Source: Longimicrobium sp. (GTDB taxonomy: Bacteria; Gemmatimonadota; Gemmatimonadetes; Longimicrobiales; Longimicrobiaceae). Taken from it: 64,000 nucleotides of DNA. The stretch's first letter is position 1. Every line of letters starts with the position of its first letter. The notes below the pieces were generated by a model. That model saw nothing but the letters and a program-made list of their open reading frames with translations, was not told where the DNA came from and ran no database searches. This document shows, in pieces, positions 17,413 to 24,445 of the stretch. The stretch lies in assembly GCF_036388275.1 (NCBI RefSeq), contig NZ_DASVSF010000100.1, forward strand, positions 209,585-273,584. Direction: 5' to 3'. A program made the position numbers and the translations under genes.

Positions 17413-19625
17413 TCGGTGGCCACCAGCCGGCGGTATGGGCCGTCGCCCGCGTGGAGTTGCTCGTGGGTGCCGCGCTGCACCACGCGGCCGCCGTCCAGCA
17501 CGATGATCTCGTCGGCGTCGCGAATGGTGCTCAGCCGGTGTGCCACCATCAGGCAGGTGCACCCCCGCCGGCGCAGGTTGCGGTCGACGCGCGCCTCGGT
17601 GACGGGGTCCAAGGCGCTGGTGGCCTCGTCCAGCACCAGCAGTGAGGGGTCCTGTACCAGCGCCCGGGCGATCTCCAGCCGCTGCCGCTGCCCGCCGCTC
17701 CAGTTGGCGCCCCGCTCGGCGACGCGGGCGTCGTAACCGCCCGGGCGTGCCATGATGTCGTCGTGGATGCAGGCGTCGCGCGCGGCGGCCATCACCCGCT
17801 CCAGGGGCACGTCGCGGTCCCATAGCGTGAGGTTTTCGCGCACCGTGCCCTCGAACAGGAAAACCTCCTGGTCCACCACGCTCACCGACTTCACAAGCGC
17901 CGTGCGCGGAAGCCCGCTTCGCGGGGTGCCATCCACCAGCACAGCGCCACTCCACGGCTCGTACAGCCCCGCCACCAGCCGCGAAAGGGTCGACTTGCCG
18001 CTTCCCGTGCGCCCCACGAGGGCCACGCGCGCCCCGGGCTTGAGGCGAAGGTGGAAGCCGCGGATCAGCGGCGGGTCCACCGGGCTGAACCCGAAGGTGA
18101 CATCGCGAAGCTCCAGCGCGCCCGCCAGCCGCGCCGGCGCCCCGGGCGACTCCTCCAGCCCCGCCCGCTCGTCGAGCACGGGCTCGTTCATGAGCACGTC
18201 GTCCAGGCGCCGCATGTCGCCCTCGGCGGTCTGGATGCGGCCGGCCAGGCTCACCAGCCGGTTGGCGGGCGCCAGGAAGCTGGCCATCAGCACCTGGAAC
18301 GCCACCAGGCCGCCCAGGCTCAGGTCGCCGCGCACCACCTGCATTCCCCCGATGCCCAGCACGAGGGCCGCGTTCAGCGCCGCCAGGAGGGGGGGCAGCG
18401 CCTCGAGAAGGTGGGTGGAGGCGGTGAGCTCCTGCCGCACGTTCAGCAGCCGCGCCTGGTAGCCCGCCCAACGCGCGAACATGTCCGACTCGCTGGCGGT
18501 GGCCTTCAGGGTTTCGATCATCCGCAGTCCCAGCAGCGCCGTGCCGGTGAGCTTCATTTCTTCCTGCAGCATGCGGTGGCTGGCGTCGGTGCGGCGTCTT
18601 CCCACCCAGCGCAGCGCCACTACGTTCAGCGACGCCACCGCCACCCCCACCACCGTCAGCTGTACGCTGTACCGCACCATCAGCAGGAGGAAGAACACGA
18701 CCAGGGCGCCCGAGAGCGCGTTCATGGCCAGGTCGCGGTACAGGAACCGCGCGACGCGGTCGTTCAGCGGAACCCGCTCGCTGATGGCGCCCGTGTAGTT
18801 GACGTCGAAGAACTGGATGGGAAGGCGCAGGACATGCCAGAGGAAGCGGCGTGAACTCTGCACGGCCAGGCGGTTCTCCAGCCGCAGGAGGCCGCTGGTC
18901 TGCACCCAGGTGAGCGTTCCCGCGGCGAGCGCGGCGAGCGCCATCGCGCCCAGCAGCGGCGCCAGCCAGTCGCGCCGGTCCGCCAGCAGCACGTGGTCCA
19001 CCAGCACGCGGGAAAAGGCGGGCGCCACCAGGTCCACCGCCATCAGCGCCAGCGCGGCGAGCACCACCAGCATCAGCCCATCCCGCGCCTGCGCGGCGCG
19101 GCGGCGCAACGACCGAAGGGGGTGGGGCGCCTCGCCCCCCGGGCGGAAGCCGGGGCCGGGCTCGAAGGCCAGCACCACGCCGGTCATCGATTGGTCGAGC
19201 TCGGCGCGGGTGACGGTGCGCGGGCCCGTGGCCGGGTCATTCACGCGGACGCCCCCGCCGCGGGTGAACCCCTCGACGACCAGGAAGTGGTTGAAGTTCC
19301 AGTGCACCACCACCGGCGGCGCCAGGTGGCGCAGCCCCTCGGGCTCGGCGCGAAAGCCCTGCGCGTTCAGCCCGTACTCGCGCGCTACGCGAAGGATGCT
19401 GGCCGCCCGCGCACCGTCGCGCGACACGCCGCACGCACGCCGCAGTTCGCTGGTGGACACCCAGCGGCCGTAGTGCGCCAGCACGATGGCCAGCGAGACG
19501 GCGCCGCACTCCAGGGCGTCCATCTGCAGGATGGTGGGGGTGCGCACCCGCCGGGGCGCCAGGCGCGCGGCGGTCGCGCGAAGCCGGGAAAGGGGCACCC
19601 GCACGTCAGCGCCCGTCCCCGGCAC
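17409..19625 (-). CDS. C39 peptidase-containing ABC exporter (bacteriocin type)
   Basis: A 738-residue PCAT. The N-terminal C39 cysteine protease domain (about residues 25-155) shows the catalytic Cys in QMDALECGAVSLAIVLAHYG, the His in VHWNFNHFLVVEGF and the Asp in VNDPATGPR. Six membrane segments follow (about residues 180-450), then an ATPase domain with Walker A VGRTGSGKST, signature WSGGQRQRLE and Walker B LLVLDEATSALD. It should cleave leaders after GG or GA and export the core; the five precursors here end their leaders in GA or GG. The start is a GTG that overlaps the end of the HlyD gene by 20 nt. Confidence 0.93.
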   Translation of the reverse strand: MPGTGADVRVPLSRLRATAARLAPRRVRTPTILQMDALECGAVSLAIVLAHYGRWVSTSELRRACGVSRDGARAASILRVAREYGLNAQGFRAEPEGLRHLAPPVVVHWNFNHFLVVEGFTRGGGVRVNDPATGPRTVTRAELDQSMTGVVLAFEPGPGFRPGGEAPHPLRSLRRRAAQARDGLMLVVLAALALMAVDLVAPAFSRVLVDHVLLADRRDWLAPLLGAMALAALAAGTLTWVQTSGLLRLENRLAVQSSRRFLWHVLRLPIQFFDVNYTGAISERVPLNDRVARFLYRDLAMNALSGALVVFFLLLMVRYSVQLTVVGVAVASLNVVALRWVGRRRTDASHRMLQEEMKLTGTALLGLRMIETLKATASESDMFARWAGYQARLLNVRQELTASTHLLEALPPLLAALNAALVLGIGGMQVVRGDLSLGGLVAFQVLMASFLAPANRLVSLAGRIQTAEGDMRRLDDVLMNEPVLDERAGLEESPGAPARLAGALELRDVTFGFSPVDPPLIRGFHLRLKPGARVALVGRTGSGKSTLSRLVAGLYEPWSGAVLVDGTPRSGLPRTALVKSVSVVDQEVFLFEGTVRENLTLWDRDVPLERVMAAARDACIHDDIMARPGGYDARVAERGANWSGGQRQRLEIARALVQDPSLLVLDEATSALDPVTEARVDRNLRRRGCTCLMVAHRLSTIRDADEIIVLDGGRVVQRGTHEQLHAGDGPYRRLVATE

Positions 19626-20118
19626 CGGGCACCAGGAAGGAGATGGGCCTCACGCGGCCTACGGTGACGCTTCCCCGGACGGGGACGCGGGCCGTGCCCA
19701 GGGGGGCGGCAGCGGCGGAGGGCGAGAGCGCCGCCTCCACCCGCACCCGCAGCGCCGGCTCCGCGCCAGGCGCCACCCGCACCACGCGCCCGGACCAGGG
19801 CCCGCCCCTCCCCTGCCCCGCCACCTCGACGCGCACCGGCATTCCCGCTTTTACCCCGCTGCCAGGCGGCAGGAAGAGCACGCCCACCGCCCCCGGCGGG
19901 GCGCCACCTGCCGCTGCCGTCATGTAGCCTTCCCCCTGCACGCGGGCGGGAACGGAGCCCAGCACCGCCCAGGCCAGCGCCAGGGCCAGCAGCACGCCCG
20001 CCGCCGCGAGCATCAGCCACTCATGCGGGGGGGTCAGCCGCAGCAGCTCGTCCAGTTCGTCGGTAGCGGTCAGCCGCTCCAGGGCGGACTTGCGATAGAC
20101 TTCGGCTTCGTTGGCCAT
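19606..20118 (-). CDS. short HlyD-like membrane fusion protein of the exporter
   Basis: A 170-residue adaptor. A helical N-terminus (YRKSALERLTATDELDELL) resembles the start of NHLP-type secretion proteins. One membrane segment follows (WLMLAAAGVLLALALAWAVL, residues about 34-55), then a beta-rich lipoyl-like half (GEGYMTAAAGG, VLFLPPGSGVKAGMPVRVEVAG). It lacks the long coiled-coil hairpin of normal HlyD proteins (usually 300-450 residues), so it may not reach an outer-membrane channel by itself. It begins 1 nt after the SpaB_C-3 gene and overlaps the C39-ABC gene. Confidence 0.8.
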   Translation of the reverse strand: MANEAEVYRKSALERLTATDELDELLRLTPPHEWLMLAAAGVLLALALAWAVLGSVPARVQGEGYMTAAAGGAPPGAVGVLFLPPGSGVKAGMPVRVEVAGQGRGGPWSGRVVRVAPGAEPALRVRVEAALSPSAAAAPLGTARVPVRGSVTVGRVRPISFLVPGAGDGR

Positions 20119-20119
20119 G

Positions 20120-21184
20120 TCAGGTGCCTGCTGAAGCCGTCGGGGCTGTGCCCCCGGCCAGGGTGCCGGGCGAATCCAGCGCCATCCGGCGGAGTGGCGC
20201 GCCGACGCCGGGACACCACCGCGCGCGGGCCTCCCAGCACGCGCGCCACCACACCGGGTCCGCCGCCGCCGCGGCCTCCGCGGCGCGCCACAGCATGCGC
20301 GCCAGGTACACCTCCTGAGGGTTCAGCAGTCCCAGCCGGTTGGCCGTCATGTGAAGCTGCGAGGCGGCGATGGACCAGCGGCGGAACTCGTCCGCCCCCG
20401 CGATGGCGCCGGCCAGCGCGGCGGCGGCGAGGACGTCGGGCCCGGCGTCGCCGGCGGACAGGGCGTCCAGCTCGTGGCGCACCAGCCGCTCCATGGAGCC
20501 GCCCCCCCGCTCGAACGCCTCGTCGCCGCGCGCCACGAAGGCAGGGAGGACTTCGCCCATCAGCCGGACGCCGCTCCCCGCCAGCTCGGTGAAGGCCGCG
20601 CCGTCCGGGGCCAAGCCCCACGCCTGCCGCACCAGCAGGCGGGCGGCGCCAGCCAGGCGCGCCCCCGCCGGCTGTCCCGCCGAGACGTGAAGCCAGGAGA
20701 GCGCCCGGGCGCTGGAGACGGTGAAGAAGTCCAGGGAGTGCTCCAGCAGCGCGGGCCCGCCGTACCGCTCGGTTTCGAAGACCACCGGCGCGTCCTGGAC
20801 GCTGTTGTCGGGGTACACCAGATCCTCGCGCTCCACGGCCAGGGCGTCCCCGGCCAGGATCCCGCGGTTCTCACGGCGGATCTCCTCCGCCGGGCGCGGC
20901 GCCGTGGAGGGGTACAGGCGAAAGAACTCCTCCGTGCGCGCGCGCACTCGCTCCGTGACGACCGTCCCGGCTCCGGACGGCAGCTCGAGCCGCAGCCGCA
21001 CGTGGGGGCCGCCCAGGTGGTACCGCACGAAGAAGCAGCGCCGCAGCACCCCCTCCTGCCACAGCTCGCCAACCAGCGGCGCCACCACCCCGGTCAGGAG
21101 GGCGTCGCGGTCGGCGTGGTAAACGAGGTGAAAGCCGTGCCAGCCGCCATCGGCGGGGCGCCCGGGACCAGGCTGCGTTCCCAT
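20120..21184 (-). CDS. SpaB_C / thiopeptide-type bacteriocin biosynthesis protein 3
   Basis: A 354-residue stand-alone SpaB_C (elimination) domain, which in full LanB enzymes removes glutamate from glutamylated Ser/Thr to give dehydroamino acids. N-terminal signature: GFHLVYHADRDALL, then LVGELWQEGVLRRCFFVRYHLGGPHVRLRLEL, in which the R-Y and H-x-R-x-R pattern matches the active-site region of the family. EHSLDFFTVSSARAL and a C-terminal AASQLHMTANRLGLLNPQE are also typical. The ATG at 21184 is chosen; the start lies inside the remnant of another SpaB_C gene. A spacing of 1 nt to the HlyD gene indicates one operon. Confidence 0.88.
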   Translation of the reverse strand: MGTQPGPGRPADGGWHGFHLVYHADRDALLTGVVAPLVGELWQEGVLRRCFFVRYHLGGPHVRLRLELPSGAGTVVTERVRARTEEFFRLYPSTAPRPAEEIRRENRGILAGDALAVEREDLVYPDNSVQDAPVVFETERYGGPALLEHSLDFFTVSSARALSWLHVSAGQPAGARLAGAARLLVRQAWGLAPDGAAFTELAGSGVRLMGEVLPAFVARGDEAFERGGGSMERLVRHELDALSAGDAGPDVLAAAALAGAIAGADEFRRWSIAASQLHMTANRLGLLNPQEVYLARMLWRAAEAAAAADPVWWRACWEARARWCPGVGAPLRRMALDSPGTLAGGTAPTASAGT

Positions 21185-21560
21185 GCGTACAGGATCAGGG
21201 GGATCTCGGCGCCCAGCAGCTGGCCGAGAAGGTTCAGGGTGCGACGGTTCACTTCGCGTCGCGCCGCGCATCACTGCTCCGGGCCACCGCCAGGTGCGCA
21301 TCCATACGGGCGCGGACGCGCGCGAGCACGGCGCCGGCTGCCTCGCAGGGAACGCCCAGGAACAGGAACACGTGATGGCCGCGCGCCTCGAACCGCGTGC
21401 ACCACCCGCCCCTCGCCAGTCCCTCGACGCGCAGCTTCGGAACGACGGCCCCCGCCAGGACGCGGCTTTTCCCGCGCCTCAGCAGTACACGTTGCCAGCG
21501 AGCCAGGTCAGCGGCAAGGCCCGCCGCGTGGCGGCCCGTCCGGCGCGGGGCCGAAGCGCT
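21094..21560 (-). pseudogene. decayed SpaB_C gene (N- and C-terminal pieces only)
   Basis: Two fragments in different frames match the ends of the SpaB_C-2 protein. The N-terminal piece (about 21560-21254) reads LARWQRVLLRRGKSRVLAGA, then EGLARGGWCTRFEARGHHVF and LFLGV, and ends at a TGA. The C-terminal piece (about 21258-21094) reads REVNRRTLNLLGQLLGAEIP and LILYAWER, matching REVTHCALLTMGQ...PLVLYAWQR. About 190 middle residues are missing, a frameshift joins the pieces, and no start codon is visible. The 3' end overlaps the start of SpaB_C-3. Confidence 0.75.
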
Positions 21561-21650
21561 TTCGCGGCGACGTCCGAAGGCACCGCCGCCCGCGGGGGGC
21601 GGGGGTGCCGGGCGGCGTTCCCATTGTTTCCCGGGGCGCCGGCGCCGCGC

Positions 21651-21800
21651 TCACGTCGGTGACGGCCCCGGGTTCGAGCATGAGTAGCACGAGCAGCACT
21701 GCGCGCCCCAGCTCGAGGCGCCGGCTACCTTCGCCAGCAGATCGTCCGTAAGCGGCTCGATGACGACATCGTCGATACCGTCGATGACTCGTTCCTTCAT
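21651..21800 (-). CDS. RiPP precursor peptide A1
   Basis: A 49-residue precursor. The leader, MKERVIDGIDDVVIEPLTDD followed by LLAKVAGA, shares IEPL[ST]DDLL and a GA end with the other precursors. The putative core begins SSWGAQ and contains CCSCYSCSN, then GPSPT. It has four cysteines and six Ser/Thr in the core after the GA. A strong ribosome site (GGAGG, 9 nt before ATG) supports translation. The C39 exporter should cut after GA. Its SpaB_C neighbour downstream is a pseudogene. Class I lanthipeptide-type substrate is the favoured reading. Confidence 0.85.
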   Translation of the reverse strand: MKERVIDGIDDVVIEPLTDDLLAKVAGASSWGAQCCSCYSCSNPGPSPT

Positions 21801-21941
21801 TCTGCTGCCTCCAGGCCGTGAGCCAGTGTAATTGCGATGCGCGAGGTCGTCCGGCCCTGGCGCGAACAGGTGGAATTGGAGCAGGGGCGCGGCGGCCCCG
21901 GGGCACCCCCGGAACGGCCGGGGGCGCCCGCCAGCCCGTGA

Positions 21942-22112
21942 CTACGGGCAGGTGCAGGGCGACGTCACCACCGGCGGCTTGGTGCTACCGCCGTTGGAGC
22001 AGTCCTGGCACGAGCAGCAGGTGGAGCCGCTGCTCGTGGCGCCCGCCACCGACTCCAGCAGGTCGTCGGACAGGGGCTCGATCTCCAGGTGGTCGATTCC
22101 GCTGAGGTGCAT
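21942..22112 (-). CDS. RiPP precursor peptide A2 (six core cysteines)
   Basis: A 56-residue precursor. Leader: MHLSGIDHLEIEPLSDDLLE then SVAGA. The core starts TSSGSTCCSCQDCSN, as in A4, then continues GGSTKPPVVTSPCTCP, giving two more cysteines than its paralogues at the extreme C-terminus. The ribosome site AGGAG lies 8 nt before the ATG. The extra CTC end could close an additional ring. The gene lies between SpaB_C-2 and A1 on the same strand. Confidence 0.87.
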   Translation of the reverse strand: MHLSGIDHLEIEPLSDDLLESVAGATSSGSTCCSCQDCSNGGSTKPPVVTSPCTCP

Positions 22113-22186
22113 GGTGATACTCCTGGCGTTCTGAGCCGGTCAGGGCTCGGTGCGGCGCCCCACCCGCGGACGCGGGCGAGGGCGGT

Positions 22187-22205
22187 CCCCGCCTCGTGGG
22201 CGGGG
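22187..22205 (-). promoter_or_regulatory. hairpin between SpaB_C-2 and precursor A2
   Basis: A perfect 7-bp stem, CCCCGCC / GGCGGGG, with a TCGTG loop, lies in the 116-nt gap. It may cut read-through or stabilise the 5' end of the A2 message. Confidence 0.35.
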
Positions 22206-22228
22206 CAAGGTGCCGGCCCCTCTCGCCC

Positions 22229-23179
22229 CTATCCTCCGTGCGGCGAGCCGGCCAGCGGCGGAGCGGCGCGCGGCAGCCCGCGCTGCCATGCGTACAGCAC
22301 CAGCGGCACGTGAGCCGACACGGGCTGACCCATCGTGAGAAGCGCGCAGTGGGTCACCTCGCGAAGCGCCCGCCACCTTTCCATCGGCGAACGCGTGTCG
22401 GGGGCCAGGACGGCGCGCACCAGGCGCGCGGCCGCCTCGGCGGCAAACGGATGTACCGGGCCGGCCCACCCCGCGTCGAGCGCCGCGCGGTTCCGCTCTC
22501 CCACCGCGTTGGGAAGCGCGGCCAGCACGGCAGGCTCTTCGTCGCGAAGCCGCGCGGCCAGCGGGGGAAGCACCGTGGTCGCGTGATACCTCCACGCGTC
22601 CGGGCCGGCGCCGGCGGCTCGCAGGGCGGCGTCCACCGCGGCCACCCAGGCCACGGCCGGACCCGCCGACGGGGTGCCCCCCTGATCGGCGGCCCACAGC
22701 AGCACCTCGATGGCGGCTTCCCAGAACTCGTCTTCCACCGCGGGGGCCATCCCCCCGAAAAGCCACAGCGGGTACTCGTCGGCCTCCTGCTCGGCGACGG
22801 ACACCGAGCCGTCGGGGGCCATTCCCGGCTCGCGATCCTGCGAGCACAGGTACTTGCCCCGGCACTCGGCGTGGCGGCGCTCGCGCTCGTCCGCGGGAAT
22901 GGGCTCCGCGTCGGGGTTGGCGGCCAGCCATGCCTCCAGGCGGGCGGCGGCAAGGCCGCGGACCCGGGCCTCGGCGCCAGGGTTCACACCCAGCAGTAGG
23001 AACAGGTGGGGCCCGCGCGCGTCGAAGCGCGAGAACCAGGCACGGCGCACCAGCCCTTCGCCGTGAAGCTCGCGCACGAGCGGAGCAACGGCGGCGGACA
23101 GGAGCCGCGACTGCCGCGCCCCCCAGCAGTACGCGTTGACGGCCAGCCAGGCCGGCGTCGAAGAAGAGCCTACGGTCAT
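22229..23179 (-). CDS. SpaB_C-like protein 2 (diverged active-site region)
   Basis: A 316-residue stand-alone SpaB_C relative: AWLAVNAYCWGARQSRLLSA, LVRELHGEGLVRRAWFSRFD, ARGPHLFLLLG, and C-terminal REVTHCALLTMGQPVSAHVP then LVLYAWQRG. Where active members read H-x-R-x-R (compare HVRLRL in copy 3) this one reads HLFLLL, so two conserved arginines are missing and lyase activity is doubtful. The remnant at 21.1-21.5 kb is the same subtype (HHVFLFLG). It starts inside the stop of the helical-protein gene (ATGA) and so is coupled to it. It may act as a scaffold or have another reaction. Confidence 0.8.
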   Translation of the reverse strand: MTVGSSSTPAWLAVNAYCWGARQSRLLSAAVAPLVRELHGEGLVRRAWFSRFDARGPHLFLLLGVNPGAEARVRGLAAARLEAWLAANPDAEPIPADERERRHAECRGKYLCSQDREPGMAPDGSVSVAEQEADEYPLWLFGGMAPAVEDEFWEAAIEVLLWAADQGGTPSAGPAVAWVAAVDAALRAAGAGPDAWRYHATTVLPPLAARLRDEEPAVLAALPNAVGERNRAALDAGWAGPVHPFAAEAAARLVRAVLAPDTRSPMERWRALREVTHCALLTMGQPVSAHVPLVLYAWQRGLPRAAPPLAGSPHGG

Positions 23180-23871
23180 GGATACGCGACCACGAAGCCG
23201 GGAAGGCGCAGCATCTCGCGGACGAAGCGGTCGAAGTCGCGCATGCGGACCGCGTCGTCCAGCAGGTACGCGCGCACATCGTCCTGCTCCGCCGGCAGCT
23301 TGCCGAGCGAGGCGTAGAAGCGCCGCACGTCGTCGAGCCCCACGCCGCGCCCGTCGGGGAGCAGGCAGAACGGGCGGCTGCCCTTGAACATCGCCCTCAC
23401 GTCGTCCACGTGGCGCCACATGTCGGCCCATCGCCGCTCGTTGCGGGCGATGCGGGCCAGGTGCAGGTGGAACTCGTGGCACTGGGTAGCCAGGGGCACC
23501 AGGCAGGGCAGGTGCCCGATCGCCAGCGCGATGGCGTCGGCGGCGGCCACCATGGCTCGCCGGGCCTCATCATGCCGGTCCAGCGAGTACCAGTAGTAGC
23601 CGTAGACGGCCTGGTACCAGCGCTCCAGCAGGGCCCGGGTGGCGGGCGCGGCGTCTTCCGCCGCATCGACACCGGCGCGGAAGCGCCGCAGGTGCTCGGC
23701 TCCCTCGTCCCACGAACGGCGCCGCAGCAGCGCGAGACAGTCCTGGTTCATGTCCACCAGGTGCTGGAAGCGGGAGTAGTCCTGCACCCAGCGCCGGCCC
23801 TCGTCGCCGCTGGCGGCCACGAAGTACAGCCACGAGGCGGCGAACCGGTCCGTGGGCTTGCTCTGCGGCAT
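23176..23871 (-). CDS. unknown helical protein of the RiPP cluster
   Basis: A 231-residue, Trp/Tyr/Arg-rich protein predicted to be all-helical, in style like a short TPR or helical-repeat protein (QDYSRFQHLVDMNQDCLALL, LERWYQAVYGYYWYSLDRHD, CHEFHLHLARIARNERRWAD). No catalytic motif, signal or membrane segment is visible and I recognise no family. The ATG at 23871 (MPQSKPTDRF) is preferred over an upstream frame start at 23940 that is Arg/Pro-rich. It is coupled by ATGA to SpaB_C-2, so a partner or substrate-presenting role is a reasonable inference. Confidence 0.75.
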   Translation of the reverse strand: MPQSKPTDRFAASWLYFVAASGDEGRRWVQDYSRFQHLVDMNQDCLALLRRRSWDEGAEHLRRFRAGVDAAEDAAPATRALLERWYQAVYGYYWYSLDRHDEARRAMVAAADAIALAIGHLPCLVPLATQCHEFHLHLARIARNERRWADMWRHVDDVRAMFKGSRPFCLLPDGRGVGLDDVRRFYASLGKLPAEQDDVRAYLLDDAVRMRDFDRFVREMLRLPGFVVAYP

Positions 23872-23890
23872 GGCGGGCGTGCGGGGTTCC

Positions 23891-23911
23891 GGGGCGGGCG
23901 CCGGGCGCCCC
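23891..23911 (-). promoter_or_regulatory. hairpin downstream of precursor A3
   Basis: A 6-bp stem, GGGGCG / CGCCCC, with a 9-nt GC loop, located 26 nt after the A3 stop on the minus strand. Possible partial terminator that would favour precursor over downstream expression. Confidence 0.3.
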
Positions 23912-23936
23912 GGGCGGGTACGCCGGCGCGCGGCCT

Positions 23937-24095
23937 TCAATCTCTGCTACCCGGTCCGTTCTGTCCGGAGCAGTGCATGCACGAGCAGCAGTCCAGCCCG
24001 GTGGTGGTCATTGAGCCGCCCAGCGCCAGCTGGGCGTCGGTGAGCGGTTCGATCTGCAGGTTCTCGATCGACGCCACGGCGCGCGTTTCGTTCAT
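23937..24095 (-). CDS. RiPP precursor peptide A3 (double-Gly leader)
   Basis: A 52-residue precursor, the most diverged of the five. The leader, MNETRAVASIENLQIEPLTD then AQLALGG, ends in a true double glycine. The core begins SMTTTGLD and has CCSCMHCSG, then QNGPGSRD. An AGAAGGAG ribosome site lies 7-12 nt upstream of the ATG. The core keeps the CCSCxxC spacing with different intervening residues. Expressed from the same strand between A4 and the helical protein. Confidence 0.86.
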   Translation of the reverse strand: MNETRAVASIENLQIEPLTDAQLALGGSMTTTGLDCCSCMHCSGQNGPGSRD

Positions 24096-24133
24096 GGGAG
24101 CTCCTTCTGGCAATGAGGGTGATGATGGCGGTG

Positions 24134-24159
24134 CCCCGGGCCGGCGGACCGGCCCGGGG
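24134..24159 (-). terminator. strong hairpin between precursors A4 and A3
   Basis: A perfect 11-bp stem, CCCCGGGCCGG / CCGGCCCGGGG, with a CGGA loop, sits 20 nt after the A4 stop. No T-run follows, so it may act as an attenuator or RNA-stability element. Confidence 0.5.
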
Positions 24160-24178
24160 ACACCGGTTCCTGCCGTTG

Positions 24179-24319
24179 CTAGGCCGCGACTTCCGTCTTG
24201 ACCTTGGGCGGATTGGAGCAGTCCTGACAGGAGCAGCAGGTGGAGCCCGAGCTGGTCGCGCCCGCGACCGACTCCAGCAGGTCGTCCGACAGCGGCTCGA
24301 TCACAATGTGGTCGATCAT
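24179..24319 (-). CDS. RiPP precursor peptide A4
   Basis: A 46-residue precursor. The leader MIDHIVIEPLSDDLLESVAG ends in GA; the core begins TSSGSTCCSCQDCSN and ends PPKVKTEVAA. The leader and first half of the core are nearly identical to A2 and A5, pointing to recent duplication. The start at 24319 is chosen because GGAGGG lies 8 nt upstream; an ATG five codons earlier overlaps that ribosome site. Confidence 0.88.
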   Translation of the reverse strand: MIDHIVIEPLSDDLLESVAGATSSGSTCCSCQDCSNPPKVKTEVAA

Positions 24320-24445
24320 GGTGATACCCTCCATGTGGTGAGCCTTTCGGCCCGGTTCCAGGCGTTGGCCGCGACTGCGGGCAACGCGGCCCCACCCCGC
24401 GTGGGGTGGGGGTACTGCCCGCGGCGTGGGGCGCCGCGGCATCGG

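Noticed and set aside
15295..18471. A single 1058-residue ABC protein read in one frame
   Set aside because: The upstream part is out of frame with the C39-ABC gene and Arg/Gly/Ala-rich. The ATGA overlap at 17409-17412 marks the true start.
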